Counted from the stretch's first letter, positions 7,971-15,512 are shown. The stretch is 25,702 nucleotides of DNA from JBEBSD01 sp040394475 (GCA_040394475.1 JBEBSD010000084.1:1-25702); one strand, 5' to 3'. Numbers and translations: made by a program. The notes: generated by a model not told the origin, from the letters alone.

Positions 7971-8573
7971 TTATACTGCGAGGTGGTGTTCCGGACAATC
8001 CAGGCGTAATTCGGTCTCCGCCAGCGTGGTCTGCAGCAGTTTGCAGTAGTGCATCCCATTCCCGGACTGATAGTTTGTGCAGGTAAAACACATTCGTTGA
8101 ATGGTGATGACGCCCGCTTTGTTCAGGTCGTAAATCAACTGGAGCAGACTGTTAAGCAATACTGCTTTCTGGGCCGCCGGAAGTTTTGACAAAGGGCCTT
8201 CAATGGCAGCGGCGAAAGAGGAAGCCTTCAGGGCAACGGTTTTTCCGGCAGCGGTGAGGGTTAGTGAAAAGCTTCTCGTATCGAGCTCGTCCGGGAGTTT
8301 TGCTACAAGTCCTTTCCGGAGCAGCGCTTTTACACTGTCGCTGATAGTGGCTTTGGTCATATTGAATTCATCGGCCAGATAGCTGACTCTGCATTGCTTC
8401 TGTGAATGAAACAGCAGGAATATCAACACCTGGATTTGAATCGGGCTCAGGGAATTTTCTTTACTCTCGCTCCAGAGTAAAACCCTGAACGCTTCGGAGA
8501 TGCGTTCAAGGGCAACCACGATTTTACTCTCAATTTTACTTTCCTGTACGTTTAAATTGAAGGATGAAGCCAT
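7971..8573 (-). CDS. MarR-family regulator with four-cysteine C-terminal extension
   Basis: A 200-residue DNA-binding protein. The winged helix-turn-helix covers about 42-108, with SYLADEFNMTKATISDSVKA as helices 2-3 and DTRSFSLTLT as the wing. Unlike ordinary MarR proteins of about 140-160 residues, it continues to a cysteine-rich tail: C162-x2-C165, C177 (HYCKLL) and C193 (LRLDCPEH). Four spaced cysteines suggest a zinc or iron-sulfur site, or thiol-based sensing. I recall similar tails in other Bacteroidota MarR proteins. The next gene upstream on the same strand is the thioredoxin-like gene, whose promoter carries a large palindrome that this protein is the obvious candidate to bind; that link is inference. 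Confidence 0.85.
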   Translation of the reverse strand: MASSFNLNVQESKIESKIVVALERISEAFRVLLWSESKENSLSPIQIQVLIFLLFHSQKQCRVSYLADEFNMTKATISDSVKALLRKGLVAKLPDELDTRSFSLTLTAAGKTVALKASSFAAAIEGPLSKLPAAQKAVLLNSLLQLIYDLNKAGVITIQRMCFTCTNYQSGNGMHYCKLLQTTLAETELRLDCPEHHLAV

Positions 8574-8812
8574 TTAACCGCAATTTTCCATTTCTATAAC
8601 ATACGCCCCTTTTTTGAGGGATACTTTCAATGAGGGCTGCTCCGTAGGACAAAGCCCGGTTGAGCCGTGATTTCCGGAGGCAGGTACTGCCAGCCGAAGG
8701 TATGAATTGTTTGTTCATGTTTCAATTTCAGGAAATAATAATGCCAACAAGCGGTACGCTCGCCTCGGTTCCGGCTGGAGGATGTCCCGACGGCAAACTT
8801 TAAAAGTGTGAA

Positions 8813-8831
8813 GGGCAGGCACCGCCTGCCC
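8813..8831 (-). terminator. Strong hairpin after the thioredoxin-like gene
   Basis: GGGCAGGC and GCCTGCCC form a perfect 8-bp stem around a 3-nt loop, 12 bp beyond the stop codon of the thioredoxin-like gene. On the minus strand it is followed by TTCACACTTTT, a weak and interrupted T-tract, so termination is likely but not certain. A CTGACGTCAG palindrome overlaps the stop codon at 8836-8845. Confidence 0.5.
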
Positions 8832-8842
8832 CATGACTGACG

Positions 8843-9076
8843 TCAGCCTTTTACGTCCGCAATGGATGCGCCAAAATTGAGGTGAAGCACATTGCCGTTG
8901 GGAGTCAGTAGCGCCGGAACCGACTTTACCCCCATTTTTTCCGCTTCTGCAATACGGGTCTTGTCTTCCCCCAGGTGAACGATTTCAACGTTCCCGGCCC
9001 CGATGAGGGTGAGAATGTCGTGTTCTGCACTGATGCAAACCGGGCATCCTGCATGATAAAAAATGGATTTGCTCAT
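8843..9076 (-). CDS. Small thioredoxin/glutaredoxin-like protein
   Basis: A 77-residue minimal thioredoxin-fold protein. The redox motif CPVC lies at 11-14 after the first strand (SIFYHAG), and the cis-proline is in SVPAL (Pro54), as in NrdH and glutaredoxin-like proteins. There is no signal peptide, so it works in the cytoplasm. The partner reductase or substrate is unknown. The gene lies between the four-cysteine marR gene and a SelW-like gene, which gives the neighbourhood a thiol-redox character. A 23-bp palindrome in its promoter indicates tight repression, probably by the MarR protein. The ATG at 9076 gives the standard CxxC position; no alternative start is plausible. Confidence 0.85.
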   Translation of the reverse strand: MSKSIFYHAGCPVCISAEHDILTLIGAGNVEIVHLGEDKTRIAEAEKMGVKSVPALLTPNGNVLHLNFGASIADVKG

Positions 9077-9118
9077 AAAAAACAGGTTTTGTTGAGAAAA
9101 AAGAATTGATACTGTAAA

Positions 9119-9141
9119 TTTAGTTAGGATTCCTAACTAAA
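9119..9141. promoter_or_regulatory. Perfect 23-bp palindromic operator upstream of the thioredoxin-like gene
   Basis: Arms TTTAGTTAGGA (9119-9129) and TCCTAACTAAA (9131-9141) are exact reverse complements around one central base. Size and dyad match typical MarR-dimer operators. On the minus strand the end of the palindrome merges with TAAATTTA, a near match to the -7 box, so a bound protein would block that promoter. Extra half-site-like CAACTAAAC follows at about 9142-9150. Confidence 0.75.
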
Positions 9142-9275
9142 CAACTAAACTACTGAATAATTTTGGCAGGGACGACCTGTCTCCCTTCGCGGAAATGTCC
9201 CTGCAACAGAACCGTTGTTGGCTTCAACGCGGAAAGCGCTGGATTCCCCGCTCCGGACGAGCGCCCCGGTACCCG

Positions 9276-9307
9276 TTGGCGGGATTTGAATATTCTGTGT
9301 AGATTTG
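9276..9307 (+). promoter_or_regulatory. Promoter of the SelW-like gene
   Basis: TAGATTTG at 9300-9307 matches TAnnTTTG exactly. GTTG ending at 9278 lies 21 bp upstream, in the range for the Bacteroidota -33 element. The predicted leader is about 40 nt. Confidence 0.5.
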
Positions 9308-9353
9308 TACAGGCCGGGGAAAGAGGCCCGGGTCATTGTTAAGCGAACCGATT

Positions 9354-9638
9354 ATGAAACCAGTCATTACCATCGAATATTGTCCCAAATGCGGATGGTT
9401 GCTACGGGCAGCCTGGATGGCGCAGGAATTACTGACCACCTTTACGGAGGAGCTTCAGGGGGTATTGCTCAAGCCTGCCGAAACGCCCGGCTTGTTTGTG
9501 GTTTGTTTGGGTGATACCGTACTTTGGGACCGGAAGACGGCGGGTGGTTTCCCCGAAGCAAAAGAACTCAAGCAACGGGTGCGGGATATCGTTTCCCCGG
9601 AAAAATCCCTGGGCCACAGCGACCGGAAAGCAGTGTGA
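9354..9638 (+). CDS. SelT/SelW/SelH-family (Rdx) selenoprotein-like redox protein, Cys form
   Basis: A 94-residue thioredoxin-like Rdx protein. CPKC (10-13) is the redox motif, in the cysteine version of the selenoprotein CxxU site. The C-terminal signature GGFPEAKELKQRVRDIVSP followed by LGHSD is typical of the bacterial SelW-like group. Cytoplasmic, with unknown client; family members are thought to interact with glutathione or protein thiols. I place the start at the ATG at 9354 (MKPVITIEYCPKC). A TTG at 9336 is in frame but would add residues without family support. It is divergent from the thioredoxin-like gene, with 277 bp between them. Confidence 0.85.
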   Translation: MKPVITIEYCPKCGWLLRAAWMAQELLTTFTEELQGVLLKPAETPGLFVVCLGDTVLWDRKTAGGFPEAKELKQRVRDIVSPEKSLGHSDRKAV

Positions 9639-9710
9639 TTAAAGGCTCGGGAAGTTTACCCGGATGAGGCCGGATTTTTTCTTAACAGTACCGGACCATG
9701 TCACCTATTT

Positions 9711-9765
9711 TGTCCGTGCCTTCTCCGTGTTTTTTCTCTGTGCCCTCCGCGTTACTTTTTCGCGG
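9711..9765. repeat. Degenerate TCCGTG-type intergenic repeat
   Basis: The text TGTCCGTGCC, TTCTCCGTGT, CTCTGTGCC and CTCCGCGTTACTTTTTC repeats a TCCGTG core about every 12-17 bp. It resembles the left-edge repeat at 45-137 (CTCCGTGTTAT plus a T-run). It occupies the gap between the SelW-like gene and the 3' end of purB. Confidence 0.5.
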
Positions 9766-9805
9766 GGTGCGCGCTACTCAGATAACCTGTAAATATAATG
9801 CCCCG

Positions 9806-11158
9806 TTAATTTTCGACAATTCCCAGGTAATTAAACGGCGTGATTTGCCGTAACTCCTGCCGTACCGCTTCCGTGACATCCAGCGTATCAATAAACAGGG
9901 AGATGGATTCGGAAGTAATTTTTTCATGCGTGCGGGTCAGGTTTTTCAAGGCTTCGTACGGTTTGGGATAATTTTCCCGGCGCAGAATGGTCTGAATGGC
10001 CTCGGCCACCACGGCCCAGTTCGCTTCCAGGTCCTTTTTAAGGGCCGCTTCGTGCAATTCGAGTTTTCCAAGGCCTTTGAGCAGGGAGTTGAGGGCGATT
10101 ACCTGGTGGGCAACCGGGACGCCGATATTCCGTAAAACCGTAGAATCCGTCAGGTCGCGCTGAAGTCTTGAAATGGGGAGCTTGGTGGCGAAATGCTCAA
10201 ACAACGCATTAGCGACTCCCAGGTTCCCTTCCGCGTTTTCGAAATCGATCGGGTTGACCTTGTGCGGCATTGCCGAAGATCCGATTTCGCCTTCCGTGAT
10301 TTTCTGCTTGAAATACCCCATCGAAATGTACGTCCAGACATCGCGGCTGAGGTCGATCAGGATGTTGTCCAGGCGTTTCAAGGCATCGAAAACGGCAGCC
10401 AGGTTATCGTAATGCTCAATCTGGGTCGTATGCCGGCTGCGCTTCAGTCCGAGTCCGGTCACAAATTGGTTGCCGAAATGCATCCAGTCGATTTCCGGGT
10501 AGGCCACATGGTGGGCATTGAAATTCCCGGTGGCTCCTCCAAATTTTGCCGAATTGGGAATGGCTTCCAGCTGATCGAGCTGACGTTCCAGGCGCTCTAC
10601 AAAAACCAGGAATTCCTTCCCCAGCCGGGTAGGCGAGGCGGGTTGCCCGTGTGTAAACGCCAGCATCGGAATGTTTTTCCATTCGATGGAGGTGCGTTTC
10701 AGAACAAACAGTACCTGGCGGAATAAAGGCTTAAGCGTTTTATCCAGTGCATCTTTCAGCGAAAGGGGAATCGACGTATTGTTAATGTCCTGGGAAGTCA
10801 GCCCGAAATGAATAAACTCCGCATACTGCGCAATCCCGAGGGTATCGAATTGTTCCTTGATAAAATATTCGACCGCTTTTACATCGTGATTGGTCTCTTT
10901 TTCTTTCTCCTTTATCCACAGGGCGTCCGCTTCATTAAAAGAGGAAGCGATTTCCCGGAGGCGCGGGTAAAGATGAGCGCCTACCTCCTGCAACTGAGGC
11001 AGCGGAAGCTCACAAAGCGCGATAAAGTATTCGATTTCAACATGAACCCGGTAGCGGATCAATGCAAACTCGGAAAAATATTCAGAAAGTTGTTCTACTT
11101 GTCTAAAATAACGCCCATCGACTGGGGATACTGCTGTCAGTTGGTTTAAAGAAGCCAT
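9806..11158 (-). CDS. purB: Adenylosuccinate lyase
   Basis: PurB releases fumarate twice in purine metabolism: from SAICAR to give AICAR and from adenylosuccinate to give AMP. The 450 residues fit the family. The fumarase/aspartase-superfamily signature GSSAMPHKVNP is at 293-303, with the catalytic serine in the flexible loop. THGQPASPTRLG (169-180) and HFGLTSQDINNTS (117-129) are the other substrate-binding regions. The opening SPVDGRY (11-17) is typical of PurB. It is the last gene of a leftward series after kdgK (54-bp gap). It could be cotranscribed with kdgK, although a housekeeping gene would normally also have its own promoter; I see no perfect -7 box before it. Confidence 0.97.
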   Translation of the reverse strand: MASLNQLTAVSPVDGRYFRQVEQLSEYFSEFALIRYRVHVEIEYFIALCELPLPQLQEVGAHLYPRLREIASSFNEADALWIKEKEKETNHDVKAVEYFIKEQFDTLGIAQYAEFIHFGLTSQDINNTSIPLSLKDALDKTLKPLFRQVLFVLKRTSIEWKNIPMLAFTHGQPASPTRLGKEFLVFVERLERQLDQLEAIPNSAKFGGATGNFNAHHVAYPEIDWMHFGNQFVTGLGLKRSRHTTQIEHYDNLAAVFDALKRLDNILIDLSRDVWTYISMGYFKQKITEGEIGSSAMPHKVNPIDFENAEGNLGVANALFEHFATKLPISRLQRDLTDSTVLRNIGVPVAHQVIALNSLLKGLGKLELHEAALKKDLEANWAVVAEAIQTILRRENYPKPYEALKNLTRTHEKITSESISLFIDTLDVTEAVRQELRQITPFNYLGIVEN

Positions 11159-11212
11159 AGGTAGCTTTTCCCAGCACTGCCGTTACGCTGGATCGGGGTT
11201 AAAATGTTACAA

Positions 11213-12208
11213 TCACCTTTTAATCCGGCCGGAGGTATCTCCCTGTCGGATCGCTTCCACCTCGGCTTCGGTGGCAATCAGGGCGTCTCCTTCGATGGTA
11301 TGCTTCAGGGCAGAAGCGGCTACACCGAACGAAAGCGCACGCTGTTCGTCGTCAAAGGTAAGCATACCGTGGATCAATCCGGCAATAAAGGCGTCGCCTC
11401 CTCCCACCCGGTCAATAATCGGGTTAATTTCGATGTCTTCCGTTTCCAGCACCGCATCACCTGTCCAGAGAAAAGCCTTCAGCAGGTTATGAGAGGCGCT
11501 GATGGAGGTACGCCGGGTATCGGCCACCCGCCGTATGGAAGGATAGGCGGCTTTGAACTTTTCACATCCGTCAGTAAAAGAAGCTGATTCGATCCCGTAA
11601 ATCTCTTTCAGGTTAATGGGATTGGCGATCACGACATGGGTGCCTTCGGTCAGTGCCGGAAGGATATCCGACGGTTTCTTGCCGTATTTCCATAAATTGG
11701 AACGGTAAAAAATGTCACCCGAAACGGTAATTCCCAGTTGATTGGCCATCCGGATGCCGTCCAGGAGCGCATCGGCAGCGGCTTGCGACAGCGCCGGGGT
11801 AATACCGGCCCAGTGGAACCAGTCAGCGCCTTTCAGAATGGTTTCCCAATCCAGTTCTGCGGGGTCCAGTTCCGCGAAAGACGAATGGTAACGGTCGTAT
11901 ACAATCTGGCTGGGGCGCAAGGCAGCGCCGGTTTCCAGGAAATAGACCGCGATCCGCTCCCCTCCGTACAGGATCTCCGAAATGTCAATTCCATGGAACT
12001 GCAAATATTGGGCGGCGGAGCGCCCGATAGGAGAATCCGGGAAACGCGTGACGTGCGCCGTGTGATGGCCCCAGTAGGCCAGCGCGGCGGAAACATTTGC
12101 TTCTCCGCCCGCATAGGTAATATCAAATTGCCGGGCTTGTTCAAACCGGGCGGCGCCCGGTGTACTAAGCCGCATTAAAACTTCACCGAACGATACTATT
12201 TTTCCCAT
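11213..12208 (-). CDS. kdgK: 2-keto-3-deoxygluconate kinase (PfkB family)
   Basis: A 331-residue sugar kinase of the PfkB/ribokinase family. The N-terminal glycine motif is AGGEANVSAALA (33-44). The catalytic C-terminal signature is DRVGGGDAFIAGL (266-278), with Asp272 as base. ITPALSQAAADALLDGIR and SGDIFYRSNLWK match bacterial KDG kinases. It phosphorylates 2-keto-3-deoxygluconate, the product of mannonate dehydratase, to KDPG. The gene just upstream encodes that dehydratase, which is the strongest support for specificity. A KDPG aldolase gene, often found next to it, is absent here. uxuA and kdgK are separated by 129 bp containing a terminator-like hairpin and a LacI-like near-palindrome, so kdgK may have its own regulated promoter. 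Confidence 0.9.
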   Translation of the reverse strand: MGKIVSFGEVLMRLSTPGAARFEQARQFDITYAGGEANVSAALAYWGHHTAHVTRFPDSPIGRSAAQYLQFHGIDISEILYGGERIAVYFLETGAALRPSQIVYDRYHSSFAELDPAELDWETILKGADWFHWAGITPALSQAAADALLDGIRMANQLGITVSGDIFYRSNLWKYGKKPSDILPALTEGTHVVIANPINLKEIYGIESASFTDGCEKFKAAYPSIRRVADTRRTSISASHNLLKAFLWTGDAVLETEDIEINPIIDRVGGGDAFIAGLIHGMLTFDDEQRALSFGVAASALKHTIEGDALIATEAEVEAIRQGDTSGRIKR

Positions 12209-12243
12209 AAAAATGAAATCAGGCTGATAGGCCGGGGGGTGAT

Positions 12244-12256
12244 GGTAGCGCTTACC
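12244..12256. promoter_or_regulatory. Candidate LacI-type operator before kdgK
   Basis: GGTAGCGCTTACC is one base short of the perfect dyad GGTAAGCGCTTACC, with a central CG-rich core as in LacI-family operators. It lies 36-48 bp upstream of the kdgK start. It is not the same sequence as the near-palindrome before the lacI gene, so assigning it to that regulator is uncertain. Confidence 0.3.
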
Positions 12257-12280
12257 ACTCCGGACCAGGTGACAAAATTA

Positions 12281-12309
12281 AGAAAAAAGCCCATCCGGCA
12301 AAGATGGGC
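12281..12309 (-). terminator. Intrinsic terminator downstream of uxuA
   Basis: On the minus strand, GCCCATC and GATGGGC arms (7-bp stem, 7-nt loop, 12289-12309) are followed directly by TTTTTTCTTAATTTT. This is a standard rho-independent terminator 28 bp after the uxuA stop. It separates or attenuates transcription between uxuA and kdgK. Confidence 0.8.
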
Positions 12310-12337
12310 CTGTTGAGATTTTCAAGCGAACAACTGG

Positions 12338-13525
12338 TTACAGCGACCGTTCGATGGCATGCTCCAATCCCCGGAGCTCTGCCAGTCCCCGTAGGCGGCC
12401 GATAGCCGTATAACCGGGATTGGTCCGTTTCCCGCTGTTAAGATCGTCGAGCATGCGGTGGCCGTGGTCCGGACGGAAAGGCATCCGCAGGTCGCCCCGC
12501 CCTTCAGAAAACCTGCGCCGCTGTTCCTTCAGCAATTCGGTAAGCACGCCGTACATATCTACGTCGCCATTGAGGTGATCGGCTTCATAGAAGCTGCCGT
12601 TGGGTTCCCGGCGGGTAGCCCGCAGGTGAATGAAGTGAATCCGCGGGCCGAGCCGTCTGGCCATTCCGACCAGGTCATTATCGGCGCGGACCCCATAGGA
12701 ACCGGTACAAAAACAGATGCCATTGGCCGGCAGATCGCTGGCTTCCAGCAGTTGCCGCGCATCGGCTTCGGTGCTCACCACCCGGGGAAGACCGAGAATC
12801 GGATAAGGGGGGTCATCGGGGTGGATAGAGAGCCGGACCCCGGCGGCGGTTGCGGCAGGAGCAATGTCGCTGATAAACTGGTACAGGTGCCGGCGTAACT
12901 CTGCTTCGCCTACATGTGCGTAGGTGCCGAGCACTTCGGCAAATTCCCGGATGCTGAAGCTCTCTTCCGATCCGGGTAATCCGGCAATAATATTCCGCTC
13001 CAGTTTGGTAAGCTGCTCCGGGGTGGCCTGTTCATACCAGCGCCGGGCGGCATCCTTTTGGTGCTCGTCGTATTCCGCCAGGCTCCCTTTCCGTTGGAGG
13101 ATATAGAGATCAAAGGCCGCGAATTCCACCGCATCGAACCGCAGCCCGGTAGAGCCGTCGTGCATGGGAGCGTCCAGATCCGTGCGGGTCCAGTCCAGCA
13201 CCGGCATGAAGTTGTAGCAGACGGTGTCTATGCCGCACTGCCCCAGGTTGTAGATCGACTCTTTATAGTTGTCGATATATGTTTTGAAGGCGCCGGTACG
13301 GGTTTTAATGGCCTCATGTACCGGGATGCTTTCCACAACTGACCAGGTGAGTCCTGCAGCTTCAATTTCGGCTTTCCGCTTCAGGATTTCTTCTTTTGCC
13401 CATACGTTCCCGTTGGGGATATGGTGCAGGGCGCTTACGATGCCCGTTGCGCCTGCCTGCCTTACATCCTGCAGGGAGACCGGATCGTTAGGGCCGAACC
13501 AGCGCCAGGTTTGTTCTAAAGACAT
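12338..13525 (-). CDS. uxuA: Mannonate dehydratase
   Basis: UxuA dehydrates D-mannonate to 2-keto-3-deoxygluconate in hexuronate catabolism, a cytoplasmic metal-dependent TIM-barrel enzyme. The 395 residues fit the family. Characteristic segments are WRWFGPNDPVSLQDVRQAGA (7-26), HHIPNG (34-39), NFMPVLDWTRTDL (105-117), SIHPDDPP (233-240), the FCTGS motif (272-276), HLRATRREPNGSF and the signature MPFRPDHGHRM (348-358). KdgK, the next enzyme, is downstream, and an ECF sigma factor and a LacI regulator lie upstream. UxuB (mannonate oxidoreductase) and UxaC (uronate isomerase), which supply its substrate, are not in this window. The gap to the sigma factor gene is 56 bp on the same strand, so cotranscription is possible. 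Confidence 0.96.
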   Translation of the reverse strand: MSLEQTWRWFGPNDPVSLQDVRQAGATGIVSALHHIPNGNVWAKEEILKRKAEIEAAGLTWSVVESIPVHEAIKTRTGAFKTYIDNYKESIYNLGQCGIDTVCYNFMPVLDWTRTDLDAPMHDGSTGLRFDAVEFAAFDLYILQRKGSLAEYDEHQKDAARRWYEQATPEQLTKLERNIIAGLPGSEESFSIREFAEVLGTYAHVGEAELRRHLYQFISDIAPAATAAGVRLSIHPDDPPYPILGLPRVVSTEADARQLLEASDLPANGICFCTGSYGVRADNDLVGMARRLGPRIHFIHLRATRREPNGSFYEADHLNGDVDMYGVLTELLKEQRRRFSEGRGDLRMPFRPDHGHRMLDDLNSGKRTNPGYTAIGRLRGLAELRGLEHAIERSL

Positions 13526-13581
13526 AGATGATTGATCATTTGCTGGGTAATAGAAAAGAAATGGGGTCCCGACCGGGTGCT

Positions 13582-14187
13582 TCAGGCTACCTGCCGGCTG
13601 CGCGGGATCCGTTCCCGTAATACTTTTAAAGCCCGTCCCATTTGGGTTTCTACTGTCTTGATCGATATTTGCAGCTTATCGGCGATCTCGCGGTAACGCA
13701 GGCCTTCTTCCCGGTTGAGGCGAAAAATCAACTGGCATTGCCGGGGCAGGGCGCTGACAAAATGTTCTACCTCATCAAAGAATTCGTTGAAGCTGAGTTC
13801 TTCATACGGGGTATACTGGTTGGCATGGGCGTAACTCCATTGAATAGTGTCCAGCGAATCGGTTTTCTGCATCCGGTACGCTTTCAGCTTCAGGTAGTCC
13901 AGGGCCTGGTTCCGTACCGAACGGTAGATATAGGCTTCAAAGGAGGTATGCACCGCTATTTGTTCCCGATTTTTCCAGAGTTTTACAAATACATCCGCCA
14001 CGACTTCCTCCGCAATCTCATACAAGGCTACCACACGCATGGCATAATTGCATAACGGATGGTAGTGTCGGGTAAACAGTTCGCAATAGGCTTTGTAATC
14101 ACCGTCACGTACCACTTTCGTAAACAAAGCCTCAATTCCGGTCGAATGGGTTTTGCGCAAGCCTGAAGGGGGGACTGTATCTGCCAT
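13582..14187 (-). CDS. ECF-type RNA polymerase sigma-70 factor (Bacteroidota family)
   Basis: A 201-residue alternative sigma factor. Region 2 covers about 33-103 (AEEVVADVFVKLWKNRE, FEAYIYRSVRNQALDYLK), the part that contacts core polymerase and the -10-like element. Region 4 covers about 143-195 (LPRQCQLIFRLNREEGLRYREIADKLQISIKTVETQM), the -35-binding helix-turn-helix. The frame is open upstream for another 97 codons, but that extension would run through the promoter region of the divergent lacI gene and has no family similarity, so I start at ATG 14187. No FecR-like anti-sigma gene or SusC/SusD pair lies beside it, unlike most sigma factors of this family in Bacteroidota. Its target promoters cannot be deduced. 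Confidence 0.9.
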   Translation of the reverse strand: MADTVPPSGLRKTHSTGIEALFTKVVRDGDYKAYCELFTRHYHPLCNYAMRVVALYEIAEEVVADVFVKLWKNREQIAVHTSFEAYIYRSVRNQALDYLKLKAYRMQKTDSLDTIQWSYAHANQYTPYEELSFNEFFDEVEHFVSALPRQCQLIFRLNREEGLRYREIADKLQISIKTVETQMGRALKVLRERIPRSRQVA

Positions 14188-14333
14188 GAGGTTAGTGAAA
14201 GAGAAATTGGAAAAAAAATAGAAAAACAGAAAATAGTTAAACGTCTTTTCGGAACATTGACAGGTTGAGATTAACGACAGGGAAGGGGAAATCCAAAGAA
14301 ACATCCAAAAAAACCGGAATATTTTTACGCAAC

Positions 14334-14352
14334 CGTTCCCGGAAACGTTCCC
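14334..14352. promoter_or_regulatory. LacI-type near-palindrome upstream of the lacI gene
   Basis: GGAAACGTTCCC (14341-14352) is a dyad around a central CG with one mismatch, the usual architecture of LacI-family operators. A direct copy of CGTTCCC precedes it at 14334-14340. It lies about 115 bp before the lacI ATG in the divergent region shared with the sigma factor gene, so it could serve autoregulation or control of the sigma/uxuA side. Confidence 0.45.
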
Positions 14353-14465
14353 AAAAAGAAGTGTGTTCCGGGAATTTTTATTTTCTCGCGTCTTTAATAG
14401 GGAAAACACGAAACACGTTGCTTTTTGAAGGATTGTAAAGGATTGTATTATTTTGATATTATACC

Positions 14466-15497
14466 ATGGCGAGATCATCCGTGACCATTAAAGAACTGGC
14501 AAAGGAACTGGGAGTATCCAAATCAACGGTGTCCCGGGCGCTACGCGATAGCTCGGAAATCGGGGAGGCCACCAAACAGCGGGTGCTGGACCTGGCCCGT
14601 GCGCGGAACTATTCGCCCAACCCGATTGCGCTGAGCCTCCTGAATAACCGTACGTATACGGTCGGAGTAATTGTACCCGACATCGCCAACCCGTTTTTTT
14701 CCTCGGTTATCGGCGGAGTAGAAGAGGTAGCCTATAGCCGCGGCTATCACGTCATGATTTATCAGAGTCATGAATCCTATGAACGGGAAGTGGCATCCAC
14801 CCGGCACATTGCTACCCGCCACGTCGACGGCTTAATTATTTCGATCGCCAGCGGTACAGTCGAATATGAGCACTTCCGGGAGCTGAAAGAGAACAACATC
14901 CCGATCGTGTTTTTTGACCGGGCGGCGGAAGAGATCCGCACCCATAAAGTACTGGTAGACGATTACAACGGCGCTTTTCAGGCTACCGAACACCTGATCG
15001 AAGAAGGATGCACGAAGATTGCCCATATAGCCGGCCCCCAGAACCTGAGCATCGGCCGGAACCGTGCCCGCGGCTATCTGGATGCCCTGGGCAAGCACGG
15101 GCTGCCCGTCAGGGAGGAATGGATGGTGCACTGTGAGTTCAGCCAGGCGGACGGAGAGGAGCTGGCGTATCAGCTCATGGCGCTGCGCGAACGCCCGGAT
15201 GCCATTTTTGCGGCCAGCGACCGGATTGCGATCGGGGTGCACACCGCCCTGAGGAAACTGGGATACCGGATGCCGGAAGATATTGCCTTAATGGGATTCT
15301 CCGACCTGGCCATCTCTTCCCTGCTGGACCCCCCGCTCAGCACGATGATTCAGCCGACATTCGAAATGGGGCAGCAGGCCGCCGTTTTACTGCTGGAACT
15401 GATTGAAAGCAAAAAGCCCCCGGTAACCTACGAAACCAGGGTGCTGATGCCGGAACTGGTCCGGAGAAAATCGTCGGTTAAAACTGCCGGTTATTAA
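14466..15497 (+). CDS. LacI-family transcriptional regulator
   Basis: A 343-residue regulator with the standard plan: N-terminal helix-turn-helix (about 6-27, containing GVSKSTVSRAL), hinge helix (about 50-60, SPNPIALSLL) and a periplasmic-binding-protein-like effector domain (about 63-335, starting TVGVIVPDIANPFFSSVI). Sugar-type ligands are usual for the family. Divergent placement from the sigma factor/uxuA/kdgK genes suggests control of hexuronate use; this is contextual inference. The ATG at 14466 gives the normal position of the helix-turn-helix. A TTATTTTG sequence about 14 nt upstream is one base from the -7 consensus. Confidence 0.95.
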   Translation: MARSSVTIKELAKELGVSKSTVSRALRDSSEIGEATKQRVLDLARARNYSPNPIALSLLNNRTYTVGVIVPDIANPFFSSVIGGVEEVAYSRGYHVMIYQSHESYEREVASTRHIATRHVDGLIISIASGTVEYEHFRELKENNIPIVFFDRAAEEIRTHKVLVDDYNGAFQATEHLIEEGCTKIAHIAGPQNLSIGRNRARGYLDALGKHGLPVREEWMVHCEFSQADGEELAYQLMALRERPDAIFAASDRIAIGVHTALRKLGYRMPEDIALMGFSDLAISSLLDPPLSTMIQPTFEMGQQAAVLLLELIESKKPPVTYETRVLMPELVRRKSSVKTAGY

Positions 15498-15512
15498 AAG
15501 ATAGCCGCTGGA

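Noticed and set aside
7852..8049. Short plus-strand frame overlapping the 3' end of the MarR gene
   Set aside because: No recognisable motif or initiation signal; most of its second half is antisense to marR.
8536..8718. 60-codon minus-strand frame upstream of the MarR gene
   Set aside because: It overlaps the marR start in another frame and has no domain; I see only the marR upstream region here.
9145..9336. 63-codon minus-strand frame between the thioredoxin-like and SelW-like genes
   Set aside because: It covers the SelW-like promoter region and has no recognisable protein features.
9336..9353. TTG as start of the SelW-like gene
   Set aside because: It adds six non-conserved residues before MKPVITIEYCPKC, and the ATG fits the family length.
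14188..14478. 97-codon upstream extension of the ECF sigma factor frame
   Set aside because: It runs through the AT-rich divergent promoter region and into the lacI start, has no sigma-like sequence, and a good ATG lies at 14187 at the expected distance from region 2.
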